From Blattamonas nauphoetae (Eukaryota > Preaxostyla > Oxymonadida), in the NCBI GenBank assembly GCA_033064195.1, contig JARBJD010000711.1, forward strand, positions 1 through 21,087: a stretch of DNA of 21,087 bases. The letters are read 5' to 3'. The translations under genes were made by a program, and so were the position numbers. Below are positions 1 to 8,092 of this stretch, one piece after another (the stretch's first letter is position 1; each line of letters starts with the position of its first letter). The notes below the pieces were generated by a model. The model had not been told where the DNA came from and made no database searches. It saw only the letters and a list, made by a program, of their open reading frames with translations.

Positions 1-208
1 CTATCTTGAGTTATACGTCTAGTGATTTTTGAAAGATCAACAGTGAAAATAAGAATGACATGAAATGCTACTGTGGGGGGACATACTCGAACGACATGAC
101 ACGTGATTCACATCAGAAATCACTCCTGAATGGATCCCAGATGGTGAATATCTAGTGAAGATAGTCCTTAGCAGATTGAATGAAGAAAGGAAAAGGAAGA
201 CACATGTC
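1..208. other. left-edge non-coding stretch
   Basis: I see no supportable gene here. The stretch holds one arm (92-111) of a 20-bp inverted repeat whose partner is at 1654-1673, and ends in the left target-site duplication (CACATGTC, 201-208) of the hAT-type MITE that follows. Confidence 0.5.
201..208. repeat. target-site duplication of MITE copy A (left)
   Basis: CACATGTC is repeated exactly at 721-728 on the other side of the 512-bp element. Confidence 0.8.
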
Positions 209-720
209 GGAAGCTTCTGATTTGATCCCAGTGATCCCAGTCGGATCTGATCCCACTAAATACCTACAATACCATTTCGTTTCTTTCATTTCAAAAAGTC
301 TTCTTATATATGATATTTGAATGGAAAAAAGTAAAAGGAAAATGGTCACTTCATAGATCATGAAAATGCAAACTTTGGGTGCTGCTGTTCAGTTTGTTCT
401 ACAACAATAATTATAAAACAAGTCGATAATGCGTTATTATGTCTTCTTTGATGGTTTTTCTCACTGACAAAAGTCAATGAAGGGAATACATCGAAAAGAA
501 GTGTTGGTGATTGTGATCGTGCGTGTTTTGGGAAATAAGAGCTGTCTGAAATATTGAAGAGCATTATGTGAAAACAAAAGTGAATTGAACATGATTAATG
601 AAGTGATAATGAGAAAATCTCAAAGGAAAAGAGTTGAAATATGATCTCAGTACAAATTTAGGCACTGACATCAATTGATCCCAGTTTTACCTATTTTGAT
701 GGGACTACTCCAGATGCCTG
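209..720 (-). mobile_element. hAT-type MITE, copy A (512 bp)
   Basis: This is a non-autonomous DNA transposon with no transposase frame. It is nearly identical, in reverse orientation, to copy B at 3697-4208, and both are exactly 512 bp. An 8-bp direct repeat CACATGTC flanks it (201-208 and 721-728), the duplication length typical of hAT elements. Its right end reads as CAGGCATCTGG on the minus strand. Its left end (GGAAGCTTCTGA) is a slightly altered version of the CAGGCTTCTGA terminus seen in copy B. Several GATCCCA motifs lie just inside the ends, as is common for hAT subterminal repeats. The altered terminus suggests this copy may be less well preserved than B. Confidence 0.85.
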
Positions 721-728
721 CACATGTC
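721..728. repeat. target-site duplication of MITE copy A (right)
   Basis: This is the second copy of CACATGTC. It overlaps the stop codon of the short open frame that lies next to it on the minus strand. Confidence 0.8.
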
Positions 729-855
729 AACTCGTTCGCTCCATGTCTCTGTCAATGTAGTATCCAAGGACACCGATGCGCCGAACACCGACGATTAACA
801 GTTTGTCGTGAAATGAAAAGGCCAGCCGCAGCACGAAACCATCAAGACTTTGCAT
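727..855 (-). CDS. possible last exon of an unrecognised host gene (42 aa)
   Basis: A short minus-strand frame reads MQSLDGFVLRLAF at the start and YYIDRDMERTS before a TGA at 727-729. The frame stays open upstream to about 882. Its hydrophobic/charged pattern looks like protein rather than a shadow frame, and overlapping frames are poorer. I recognise no family. If real, it is the 3' end of a gene whose other exons I cannot assign, and the MITE at 209-720 landed at its stop codon. It could equally be a chance frame. Confidence 0.22.
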   Translation of the reverse strand: MQSLDGFVLRLAFSFHDKLLIVGVRRIGVLGYYIDRDMERTS

Positions 856-882
856 TCTGTTCGAATTGGATTCAAAAACGTG

Positions 883-2600
883 TCATACAGTTCAGCTGTT
901 CATCGAAGAGAGACATCAAAATCAAAAATCACACTGTTTCTTCCAACGATTTATCAAAGTGTATCGAATTGGTATTCACAAATGGCACAGAGTTCCTCGC
1001 ATTTTTCTCCATCATTTTCATAATCGCTGCGTCTTTGGAAATGAGACTCTTTCAAAATGTTTCTTTCATGAGCTTTGTCAGTTTGGCGATGTGAAGAATC
1101 TGTGTGAGAGATGACTAGAGAATTCAAGTCATATAGATAAAAGACACACCACGCTGAGAATCTGGGTTGTGTGATCATCCCAGCAAACTTGGGATTTGGT
1201 GATGTACTGGGATTCGTTGAAACTGAAAACTTGTCGTGACGGAAGAGATCATTGACGGAAAACAATGCCATGATCCTTCATCACATTTCGCACTGAGGGA
1301 AGGATGGACCCTCACCACCACTCACGGGTCCTTCTCAGTGATTGTGTTAGTTGAAACAAGAAAAAAGATAAAACTTCCAAGAATCAAACATGTCAATATC
1401 GGTCAGAAATACCTTCCAACACTCTTTACCGACTTTAACCTCATCAAACACATTTCGTGAACGCTTGTATCAATTCTTTTGAAAATTATGCGAGTTACGT
1501 CACAAGGGACTTCCTTTGTCTAAAAATCGTGCGAGGTGAGAACTCGATCCCACAAGTAATGAAAAACCGTTCTCTCATTCAGTGATTGACTCCTCGAGTG
1601 TTACTCTCGTAAAGTTAAAACAATTTCAAGTTAGAGGGATCGAGCAGGATGAAGTGAATCACGTGTCATGTCGCGAGGAGCATGTCCATCATTTTTTGTT
1701 TTACAGTTTTCACGTCACTCAGAATTTTTGTCTTCTCATTTTTCTCAAACTGTGTCTAACTCTCAAAATTAGTATTCATAGAAAATTGAACCACATTGTG
1801 CCTCTATTCAGAAAAATACATCCGTTTTACAGCCGGATCAGGACGTCGTGTCGGGCAGTATAATTCCTGATCTCGTCTTCTCTTCCTTCTTCCTTTTTCA
1901 ATATAGTCGTCTCGTAATAGTGATGTACATAACAACCTACACCACAGTCAATCAGAGAAGTCCAGTTGAAATGAAATGGTGGAGAACATGATGGTCACCA
2001 CTATTCCAATTAAAAATGAAAAGTGTCCTTGTTCAGAACTCCCAAATTTGTGAAACCAGAAAGTAGCATTCACCAAGCAATGTAAAAGTGATCGTTGTGT
2101 GTTTATCTATAGATGTTGTGGAGTTTGAGAAACGAAGAGAATCGATGAGCCTGGCTGAATAATAGCGACAGAAACGGCGAGGTTGGGAAAGATGTATGTG
2201 AAAATGAGCAGGAGTGGTGTTTTGCCAATAAAAAGAAGAATAGAGTTCCTTGACTTGAATCTCATTCGACGACTGGACAACACTTGTCTGCGGTGGAGGC
2301 AGGAGTTTAATTGTTATGTAAAGTGATGACTGGTGGGCGGAGATAAGTTGGAAAGGCGAGGGTTGAAGTGGGTGCCCGTCGATTGAAAGCAATGATGGAA
2401 ACTGTCTGAGCGGCAAAATCGTTACTAAACATGAGCCCGAAACTCAGTTGAGTGAAGATGTCAAATTGAACACGTTTCGTCTGAGTATTTGTCTTTTGTA
2501 ATACTCTCATCAAGAAGAGCCGTGTGGTTTTCAACAAAGAAACAGTGTGAGAGTGTGATTGAATGAGGAGGTATGAGTAAATGTAGACCAGTGATGATAG
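883..2600. other. unassigned host DNA
   Basis: There are short open frames on both strands, but none has a convincing composition, domain or clear exon borders. The partner arm (1654-1673) of a 20-bp inverted repeat with 92-111 is here, and more diverged similarity appears to continue beyond it on one side. A small hairpin surrounds the GGACCC...GGGTCC pair near 1305-1333. No RNA gene was identified. Confidence 0.4.
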
Positions 2601-3290
2601 TCAGAGATAAGAGTGCTTGAAGTAGGATTTCTCATTGTCTTCTCCGTGTACAATTTCAGCAGAAACCGTGGCGATGAACGGCTTGAACTCATCGTCCAGC
2701 AATTTATTTTGTGAAGAACGCACAGCGTATTCGCTGCTGTCCTTTACTGTCCTCATATGCCTTCCTCGTTCACGACTGTAAAATTCTTGGCAAACTTCCA
2801 AAATCTTCCATTTTGTCAAAAACTGTGCGTGATTTGTTGCGTCAGGTATCCTCAGGACGCCAACAAGAATCATATTGTGCAACGTTGTGATGGATGCATG
2901 TGTGATGTCTATGTTAGGGTGTTCAAGCAAGCAGAGGGAGGACAGGGAGAGTGGGTGGTTTGACGAGGTGAATCTTTTGTCAGTCGTTCCTTGTGACAAG
3001 TCACATATCGCAACGAATGTTTCCTCAACAACACATGCATGGACGTCTTCAATTTTCATTGATTGGCAACAGCATTTGGAGTCTTGATGTTCGAACTCAA
3101 CGGTGGCAACATCAACTGTACTGACAGAGCTTGTTTGACCTGGTTCGCTGGGCCAAGAGCATGACTTCGGTTCACTGATACATTCGGGCGTGATTGAGTG
3201 CGTTGTGGTGATGGGGCTGGGGTGGATCCTTGTGTCTTCTGTTTGGTCTTCGGTGCCGTAGTAGTTTTGGTTTAGCCTGATTAGCAGCAG
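2601..3290 (-). CDS. unrecognised host protein, long open exon
   Basis: A minus-strand frame stays open for 229 codons from 3290 to a TGA at 2601-2603. The first ATG is at 3059, but the frame upstream of it (with PECISEPKSCSWPSEPGQ) also looks coding, so the true start or splice acceptor is probably further 5'. The middle (SLSSLCLLEHPNIDITHASI and on through WKILEVCQEFYSRERG) has the alternating Leu/Ile pattern of helical hairpins, as in ARM/HEAT proteins. The C-terminus is acidic and polar (EIVHGEDNEKSYF). This is a guess at fold, not family. It follows the M28-like gene on the same strand with about 280 bp between, so it is a separate downstream gene or a further part of the same locus. Confidence 0.42.
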   Translation of the reverse strand: MLLIRLNQNYYGTEDQTEDTRIHPSPITTTHSITPECISEPKSCSWPSEPGQTSSVSTVDVATVEFEHQDSKCCCQSMKIEDVHACVVEETFVAICDLSQGTTDKRFTSSNHPLSLSSLCLLEHPNIDITHASITTLHNMILVGVLRIPDATNHAQFLTKWKILEVCQEFYSRERGRHMRTVKDSSEYAVRSSQNKLLDDEFKPFIATVSAEIVHGEDNEKSYFKHSYL

Positions 3291-3567
3291 CTACTTTGGC
3301 TTTCGCTTTGGTCGGAGGTAGTATCCATGAGTAGATGGAGGATGACACGGAGGATGAGAATGGATCGGCCCTCATGACGGAGGATAAGGATTCGATGACT
3401 CTGGATAGAATCAAGATACGTCTCTCCACAATAGTCTCGACACCATGTCGGTCCAGTATTTAGCAAAAGTATGGAACTCTCTGTTAGCACAGAATGGTAA
3501 AGACAATAGGATAAAGGTGTGTGAATTAACACAGACGGCTAAAATTGTCGGGAGGGTTGAGTGAGTC
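3291..3567. other. short intergenic or intronic stretch
   Basis: The stretch is pyrimidine/Ser-codon rich on the minus strand, with overlapping weak frames. Nothing is firmly assignable. It may hold a 5' exon or intron of the 2601-3290 gene. Confidence 0.3.
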
Positions 3568-3688
3568 CTAATATTCCATTTCCTCGGCGGTGGTCTGGGC
3601 AATGATGTTCAAAATACGGGCAATGGGGACGGCATCTTGAAGAATGCCCATGTGGTCACAGTCACGGTATGTGTGGAACATAACGAGT

Positions 3689-3696
3689 GAGATGTC
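3689..3696. repeat. target-site duplication of MITE copy B (left)
   Basis: GAGATGTC is repeated exactly at 4209-4216. Confidence 0.9.
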
Positions 3697-4208
3697 CAGG
3701 CATCTGAGTAGTCCCATCAAAATAGGTAAAACTGGGATCAATTGATGTCAGTGCCTAAATTTGGACTGAGATCAAATTTCAACTCTTTTCCTTTGAGATT
3801 TTCTCATTATCACTTCATTAATCATGTTCAATTCACTTTTGTTTTCACATAATGCTCTTCAATATTTCAGACAGCTCTTATTTCCCAAAACACGCACGAT
3901 CACAATCACCAACACTTCTTTTTCGATGTATTCCCTTCATTGACTTTAGTCAGTGAGAAAAACCATCAAAGAAGACATAATAACGCATTATCGACTTGTT
4001 TTAATAATTATTGTTGTAGAACAAACTGAAACAGCAGCACCCAAAGTTTGCATTTTCATGATCTATGAAGTGACCATTTTCCTTTACTTTTTTCCATTCA
4101 AATATCATATATAAGAAGACTTTTTGAAATGAAAGAAACGAAATGGTATTGTAGGTATTTAGTGGGATCAGATCCGACTGGGATCACTGGGATCAAATCA
4201 GAAGCCTG
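3697..4208 (+). mobile_element. hAT-type MITE, copy B (512 bp)
   Basis: This is a non-autonomous hAT-type element with near-perfect 11-bp terminal inverted repeats: CAGGCATCTGA at 3697 and, on the other strand, CAGGCTTCTGA at 4208. An 8-bp duplication GAGATGTC flanks it. It is 512 bp, like copy A, and nearly identical to it in reverse orientation. It carries no transposase and would depend on a hAT transposase elsewhere. Repeated GATCCCA motifs sit near the right end. It lies inside the last exon of a host gene on the minus strand. The intact duplication and termini suggest a fairly recent insertion. Confidence 0.92.
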
Positions 4209-4216
4209 GAGATGTC
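4209..4216. repeat. target-site duplication of MITE copy B (right)
   Basis: This is the second copy of GAGATGTC, immediately beyond the element's CCTG end. Confidence 0.9.
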
Positions 4217-5584
4217 TCTCCACCAGCTGGGTGACTGCGAAGGACGAGAAAAGAGGGAGAATAAGGCGAGGGAAGGTAGAGCGAGAAGAATGGCAAGATA
4301 AGGCACAGAGAGAGAACGGAAATGAGACACACCGCTGAGTGAAACAGTCGGGATTGTGTTATCGCCATCCATGTAGTAATCAGAATGCGTGTCCGACGAC
4401 CAGCGCGGATTGGTGGCGTTCAGAATCACACCAGCTGCAGTATTAACACCTAAGGACGACGAAGAAGAGCAGAAATGAAGGAAACACGAATGATGGGCAG
4501 GAAAGGCAAGATAAACGGAGAATGATGGAGAGAGCGTGGAATGGCAGAAATAGGAGTAACACAGACCAATCGAATACATCACGTGTCATCACCTTCGGTT
4601 GGACGAGAGGCCTGTCGGCGATGACCGGCTTGTCCTTCATTCAAAGCGAACTCACGTCCGAATCCGGATTTCTTCGTCTCGTTTGATTCTGTCCCCATTC
4701 CTAATTTGTCCCCGAATTGTCCTCGCCACACATCCTCCCCAACTCTCACACGAACCAAGACGAGAAAAGAAGAATGAAGAAAAGAAAGAATGAGAAAAAT
4801 TGGAAACACACGGAAGCAGCGCACAGATCCTTCCGCTCGACATCGCCTGCTTCGGAAAGAGCCTTCGTGAGCGGGTTGAATGCTTGAGTCAGCTTGCCCA
4901 GTCTGTTGTCGAGAAAATTGACGCCCGGCAGGAACAAGAAGGAGAATGATGAAGAAGTTGGGAGGAATCGAAGATTTGGTAGGAGGAGGGAATGAAAAGT
5001 GAAAGACGATCAGAAAGATGAAAAGATAAGAGGGCAATTCACACCGAATTATATCTCTTCTTTCTCCACGGCCTGTGATCGGGGAAGCACTGAGTTTTCA
5101 CAGTTGAGAAGGTACGTCTGATGACGGTGGTTGAGCACTGGGAGGAGTGTTGACTGGGAAAGAGGGATAGATGAAAGGAAAAAGGAGCAAATATGCGAGA
5201 GACAAAAGGAAAAGGTGACAAAACAACGGAGAAACCGAATGTTTAAGATAGATGTGAGATGACAAAATAGAGAGAACATACTGTATCCAGAATACTGATG
5301 GCAATTTTATTCATGAGAACACTGCATTACACAGACAGTGAAGTCGATAAACGTCCGTTTTAGTTAGCTCTCAGAAATTATCACAGGATTATGGTTCGAT
5401 CACACAATCTTTATCAATAGAACAGTCTTGGAGATCAAAACATCAAGAATCTCAATTAAGAAAAATATACAATCTTAATTCGTGAAGGATTCACGGATTT
5501 CCGAAATTGTCCTTTTCGGTTGTGAACAATGATGTCGAAAATATTGACCCATATGTCTCCAATGGTGGATCGTAAGCTCCGCGT

Positions 5585-5791
5585 TCATTGGATGACCACA
5601 GGCTCAGAGCATACTCTTTCTCTCCCCAAAGGAGGGTTCGAAGCCTCTAGCGAGACCATCTCCATCTTCGATCCTCTATTATCTACTCCAGCTTTGCTCC
5701 TATCCTCGATGATGACATTGTTGGTGATTGATGTTGGTACTGAAGAAGAACTTGTGTGTTTCGTAAATTGACAACTTAGAATTGGTTGCAT
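5585..5791 (-). pseudogene. left-most Polinton gene remnant, unknown
   Basis: A minus-strand start (MQPILSCQF) sits directly after the element's shared A/T-rich upstream motif, which is the best evidence that a gene begins here. The short product is polar and Ser/Thr/Arg rich and shows no motif I recognise. Coding-like sequence seems to continue leftwards towards 5500 in eroded form. In complete Polintons, capsid or other structural genes often occupy this side of the element, but nothing here identifies this remnant as one. It is a fossil piece. Confidence 0.35.
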
Positions 5792-5820
5792 CACTTTCTA
5801 TAAAAATAAAAATATATATT
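5792..5820 (-). promoter_or_regulatory. shared A/T upstream motif (gene at 5791)
   Basis: On the minus strand, TATTTTTATTTTTATAGAAA leads into the start codon. It matches the motif in front of the other minus-strand Polinton genes. Confidence 0.5.
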
Positions 5821-5850
5821 AATGTTTTTAAATTCACATTTCTGCTCGAT

Positions 5851-6792
5851 CTAAATTTCCCATTCCAGAACTATCCAACTGTGCAAATCGATAATATCCA
5901 GGCATCTCAGATTGGTATCCACTGATATCATCATCTGTTCTGTTTTGAATGCTTTGGCTTTCAGTTTATTAACTTCTGTTGATATGTGAGTTGAATAGCG
6001 AGTACAGTATTCCGATAAATACGTTGTATCTTGAGTGATCATTTGGAGAAACACTGGATGAATCTGTTCCTTGAAGGCTTTCTTTGTTTCATACTGGGAT
6101 TGTAGTCCTGAACATGATCATGAAGCCATTGATCCCACATCAGTGATGCTATCTGTGATTGAATTGAATTGAACACCATATTGTCTAAGACATTCTTGCT
6201 GGGATCAGCTGGATTGCTTGATTTGCACGAGTTATTCCCAATGTGCCTGTCATGTGTTCACCAACAGCTCTCTTCATTATTGCATATGGTTGTTGAGATC
6301 GTTTGGTCTTCATCTCTTCATAGCTGATGTCTCGATAATTGGTTGGCAAATCGTATGTTCCATTTTGAGGAAATTCCGATGTTCAGCTTTGATTCTCCTT
6401 CCATTCTCTTGATTGAATGATGTGTACGGTTTCAGTCTTCGCATGTCTGGTGTTGGATTCATTGCATAGTATGTCTCTTTGACTGGTCTACTGTTGTATG
6501 GAGTTAGCATGGCACCATTGACTGCAATCAGATCTCCAGTATCATTATCGTACACCATCACATCAGGAACTTGTCCATATTGTTCTACTTTCGCAGTCCA
6601 ATTTCGTCCAGTTCTCGCAATATACTCACGAGCTGATGGAAGACTACACAGAGCATCATTGCGTCTGGTTTGAATATCATCGTCGGCATAGATTCGTTTC
6701 AATGCTGCTTGAGTCTCTGCTGCGTATCTCATTCTTGGTTTCTTCGCTTGTGCTTTTCTTTGTGGTTGAATGTACACTATCTTTTGTGACAT
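5851..6792 (-). pseudogene. unknown Polinton gene, eroded
   Basis: The N-terminal 160 residues are open from an ATG at 6790-6792. They have a basic start (MSQKIVYIQPQRKAQAKKPR), a helical stretch, then YGQVPDVMVYDNDTGDLIAV, which suggests a small beta unit. Coding-like sequence continues on the same strand to about 5851, ending in a Lys/Thr-rich helical piece (TEVNKLKAKAFKTEQ), so the ancestral protein was probably nearer 300 residues. I do not recognise the family. The basic N-terminus could suit a DNA- or capsid-associated protein, but that is a guess. It is divergently arranged with the ATPase, the two sharing a promoter region of about 60-95 bp. It is a fossil with about two breaks. Confidence 0.45.
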
Positions 6793-6853
6793 TGTGTGTT
6801 TTCATACAAAATAAAAAAACCAAAAGTATATTTTAATTAGAGTTAAATCACAA
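6793..6853. promoter_or_regulatory. divergent promoter between unknown gene and ATPase
   Basis: This short A/T-rich stretch lies between divergent genes. On the minus strand it has TTTTTTTATTTTGTATGAAA before the gene starting at 6792. On the plus strand it has TATTTTAATTAGAGTTAAAT (6829-6848), a version of the same motif, before the ATPase. Confidence 0.45.
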
Positions 6854-6886
6854 ATGAAGAAATCTCCATAATCGCTTACAGCCTAT

Positions 6887-7708
6887 GTGAATGCAAAATT
6901 GAGTGAAGCATCAAATAGGAATGTTTCTCATGAAGTGCAATCACAAATACATCCAGACTTGAATTTCAATCGCAATAGTGTGAATGTCCTCGTTGGTAAC
7001 AGAGGAAGTGGAAAAACCTTTAATGCTCTTCGAGAGGTTGCCAAACTCCAAAATGTTCAAGTTAGGAATGAACTCTTTCACCTCTTTGTCTTCGTCACTG
7101 ATAAGAACATTGATCCAACATTCGATAAATTCAAACCAATACTGAACGTTCCTTTTGTCAAAGTCAAATTCGATGATGCACTTCCATTTCTGTTGGAACT
7201 CTCTGAATCAAAAGCTGCTTATGAAGAGATTATTGACAATCAATGGCAGAATAAAATCACCGATGAATGCAGAGATGATCTCTTTGACTCACTTTACATT
7301 GATGACTTCTCAGTGAAGAATCTCCAGACGATTATTCTCCTTGATGACTGTCGTAGGATCCTAGGTGAACGAAGAGCATCCAAAAATAGAATGACAATGA
7401 TGGACTTATTGTTGGAGAATCGACAACCGAAATTCACATTCTTTCTGACTTTGCATGAACTCTTCAGTTTGTCAGCAGACATGAAGTCAAACATTGATTC
7501 GATGTGGATTTTTGGAGGATTCAACAAAGAACGAATCAGTCGAGTCTATCCTCAGTTGAACTCACCAATTGATATTCGACAATTCTGGAATGTCTACCAA
7601 AGGAAACAAAAATGTGAAGCAGTCATTCTTCGATACAACACTGATGGAGTTGCTCTGACAGAGATCAACAAAGATGGATTAATCAGAAAGGTCAGAGAAC
7701 CCTTGTAG
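6887..7708 (+). CDS. ATP: Polinton packaging ATPase (A32-like, FtsK/HerA superfamily)
   Basis: This is a P-loop NTPase of the kind that pumps viral DNA into capsids in poxviruses (A32), adenovirus-like and Polinton elements. The Walker A motif GNRGSGKT is at residues 37-44 after a short hydrophobic strand (VNVLV). A hydrophobic strand with acidic end, TIILLDD (148-154), is the Walker B. A following TFFLTLHELF strand fits the sensor region. The length of about 270 aa is usual for the family. The N-terminal start is uncertain, since the open frame offers no nearby ATG and the given start is a GTG codon. It is the only plus-strand gene of the element, transcribed divergently from the unknown gene at 6792, and its 3' end overlaps the convergent gene at 7679-8038 by 30 bp. 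It is the sole sign here of a virion-forming ancestry. Confidence 0.85.
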   Translation: MNAKLSEASNRNVSHEVQSQIHPDLNFNRNSVNVLVGNRGSGKTFNALREVAKLQNVQVRNELFHLFVFVTDKNIDPTFDKFKPILNVPFVKVKFDDALPFLLELSESKAAYEEIIDNQWQNKITDECRDDLFDSLYIDDFSVKNLQTIILLDDCRRILGERRASKNRMTMMDLLLENRQPKFTFFLTLHELFSLSADMKSNIDSMWIFGGFNKERISRVYPQLNSPIDIRQFWNVYQRKQKCEAVILRYNTDGVALTEINKDGLIRKVREPL

Positions 7709-8038
7709 AAGGTTCCCAACGGTCTCGTCAAGACTTCGAAGCCTCATGCTGAGAGTATCTGTCAACGTTCGAATTGATTCTTCAATGTCGGATAATCTTT
7801 GATCAATCGAGAGTGAATTAGGAGAAGTGGAAGCATCAACATATCGTTTCCTCAGTGCTATCTCACCTCTTATTTTTGTGATTCTGTATCCATCGATTTG
7901 AATCATCCTATTCAGTTTCTGTGTTGTGTACTCATTCAGTTCTTTTCTATTCTTCTCCAAGTATCTCTGAAAGTCGTGGATGTTTGTGAACTCTTTCTGC
8001 TCAGGATCAAACGGTTCTAATATTTTCAGTGATGCCAT
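7679..8038 (-). CDS. small coiled-coil Polinton protein
   Basis: This is an intact 119-residue frame on the minus strand. Its ATG at 8036-8038 directly follows the shared A/T-rich motif, which fixes the start. The first half is charged and helical (FQRYLEKNRKELNEYTTQKL). The second half, from about residue 78, has heptad-like Ile/Leu spacing (IDQRLSDIEESIRTLTDTL), predicting a coiled coil. There is no signal peptide, membrane segment or catalytic motif. Function is unknown, and a structural or scaffold role would be a guess. Its 3' end overlaps the ATPase gene tail to tail. Confidence 0.65.
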   Translation of the reverse strand: MASLKILEPFDPEQKEFTNIHDFQRYLEKNRKELNEYTTQKLNRMIQIDGYRITKIRGEIALRKRYVDASTSPNSLSIDQRLSDIEESIRTLTDTLSMRLRSLDETVGNLLQGFSDLSD

Positions 8039-8060
8039 TTAGGAGAAATAAAAATATCTG
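8039..8060 (-). promoter_or_regulatory. shared A/T upstream motif (coiled-coil gene)
   Basis: On the minus strand, TATTTTTATTTCTCCTAA immediately precedes the ATG. It is a variant of the motif before the other genes of the element. Confidence 0.45.
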
Positions 8061-8092
8061 AAACATTTTTGAAAACAAACGAAGTTCTGAGG

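Larger units (their letters stand above)
3568..5314 (-). pseudogene. multi-exon host gene, M28-peptidase/glutaminyl-cyclase-like C-terminus, last exon split by a MITE
   Basis: This looks like a host gene with short introns. The last exon is 3568-3696 plus 4217-4234 and ends TTAEEMEY then TAG. The exon before it is 4331-4449 (GVNTAAGVILNATNP ... NTIPTVSLSG), separated by a 96-bp intron (4235-4330; GTGTCTC...TTCGCAG). A further intron with a CCTTAG acceptor lies at 4450 to about 4582-4592. Upstream coding pieces at about 4.6-4.75, 4.82-4.93 and 5.04-5.1 kb, and a possible first exon 5282-5314 (MNKIAISILDT, donor GTATGT), are less certain. The order SD-x-H, IPTVSLSG, MFHTYRDCDHMGIL, then an IARILNIIAQ helix, resembles the end of M28 metallopeptidases and glutaminyl cyclases (IP..., then HT..D). 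The family call is inference. The 512-bp hAT MITE inside the last exon replaces the normal C-terminus unless it is spliced out. The Polinton lies just upstream, near the candidate first exon. Confidence 0.45.

Noticed and set aside
675-1114. Plus-strand frames beginning at the inner end of MITE copy A
   Set aside because: They start inside the transposon and have no recognisable domain. They are likely shadows.
1530-1565. tRNA-like T-arm (GAACTCGATCCCAC)
   Set aside because: No matching A box, anticodon arm or acceptor stem could be drawn around it.
209-4208. A single 4-kb transposon with 512-bp terminal inverted repeats
   Set aside because: Each 512-bp unit has its own different 8-bp target duplication and short terminal repeats, so they are two separate insertions that happen to be inverted.
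4579-5037. Single 152-residue minus-strand protein
   Set aside because: The frame runs through at least one pyrimidine-rich intron-like stretch. It is better explained as pieces of exons and introns of the spliced host gene.
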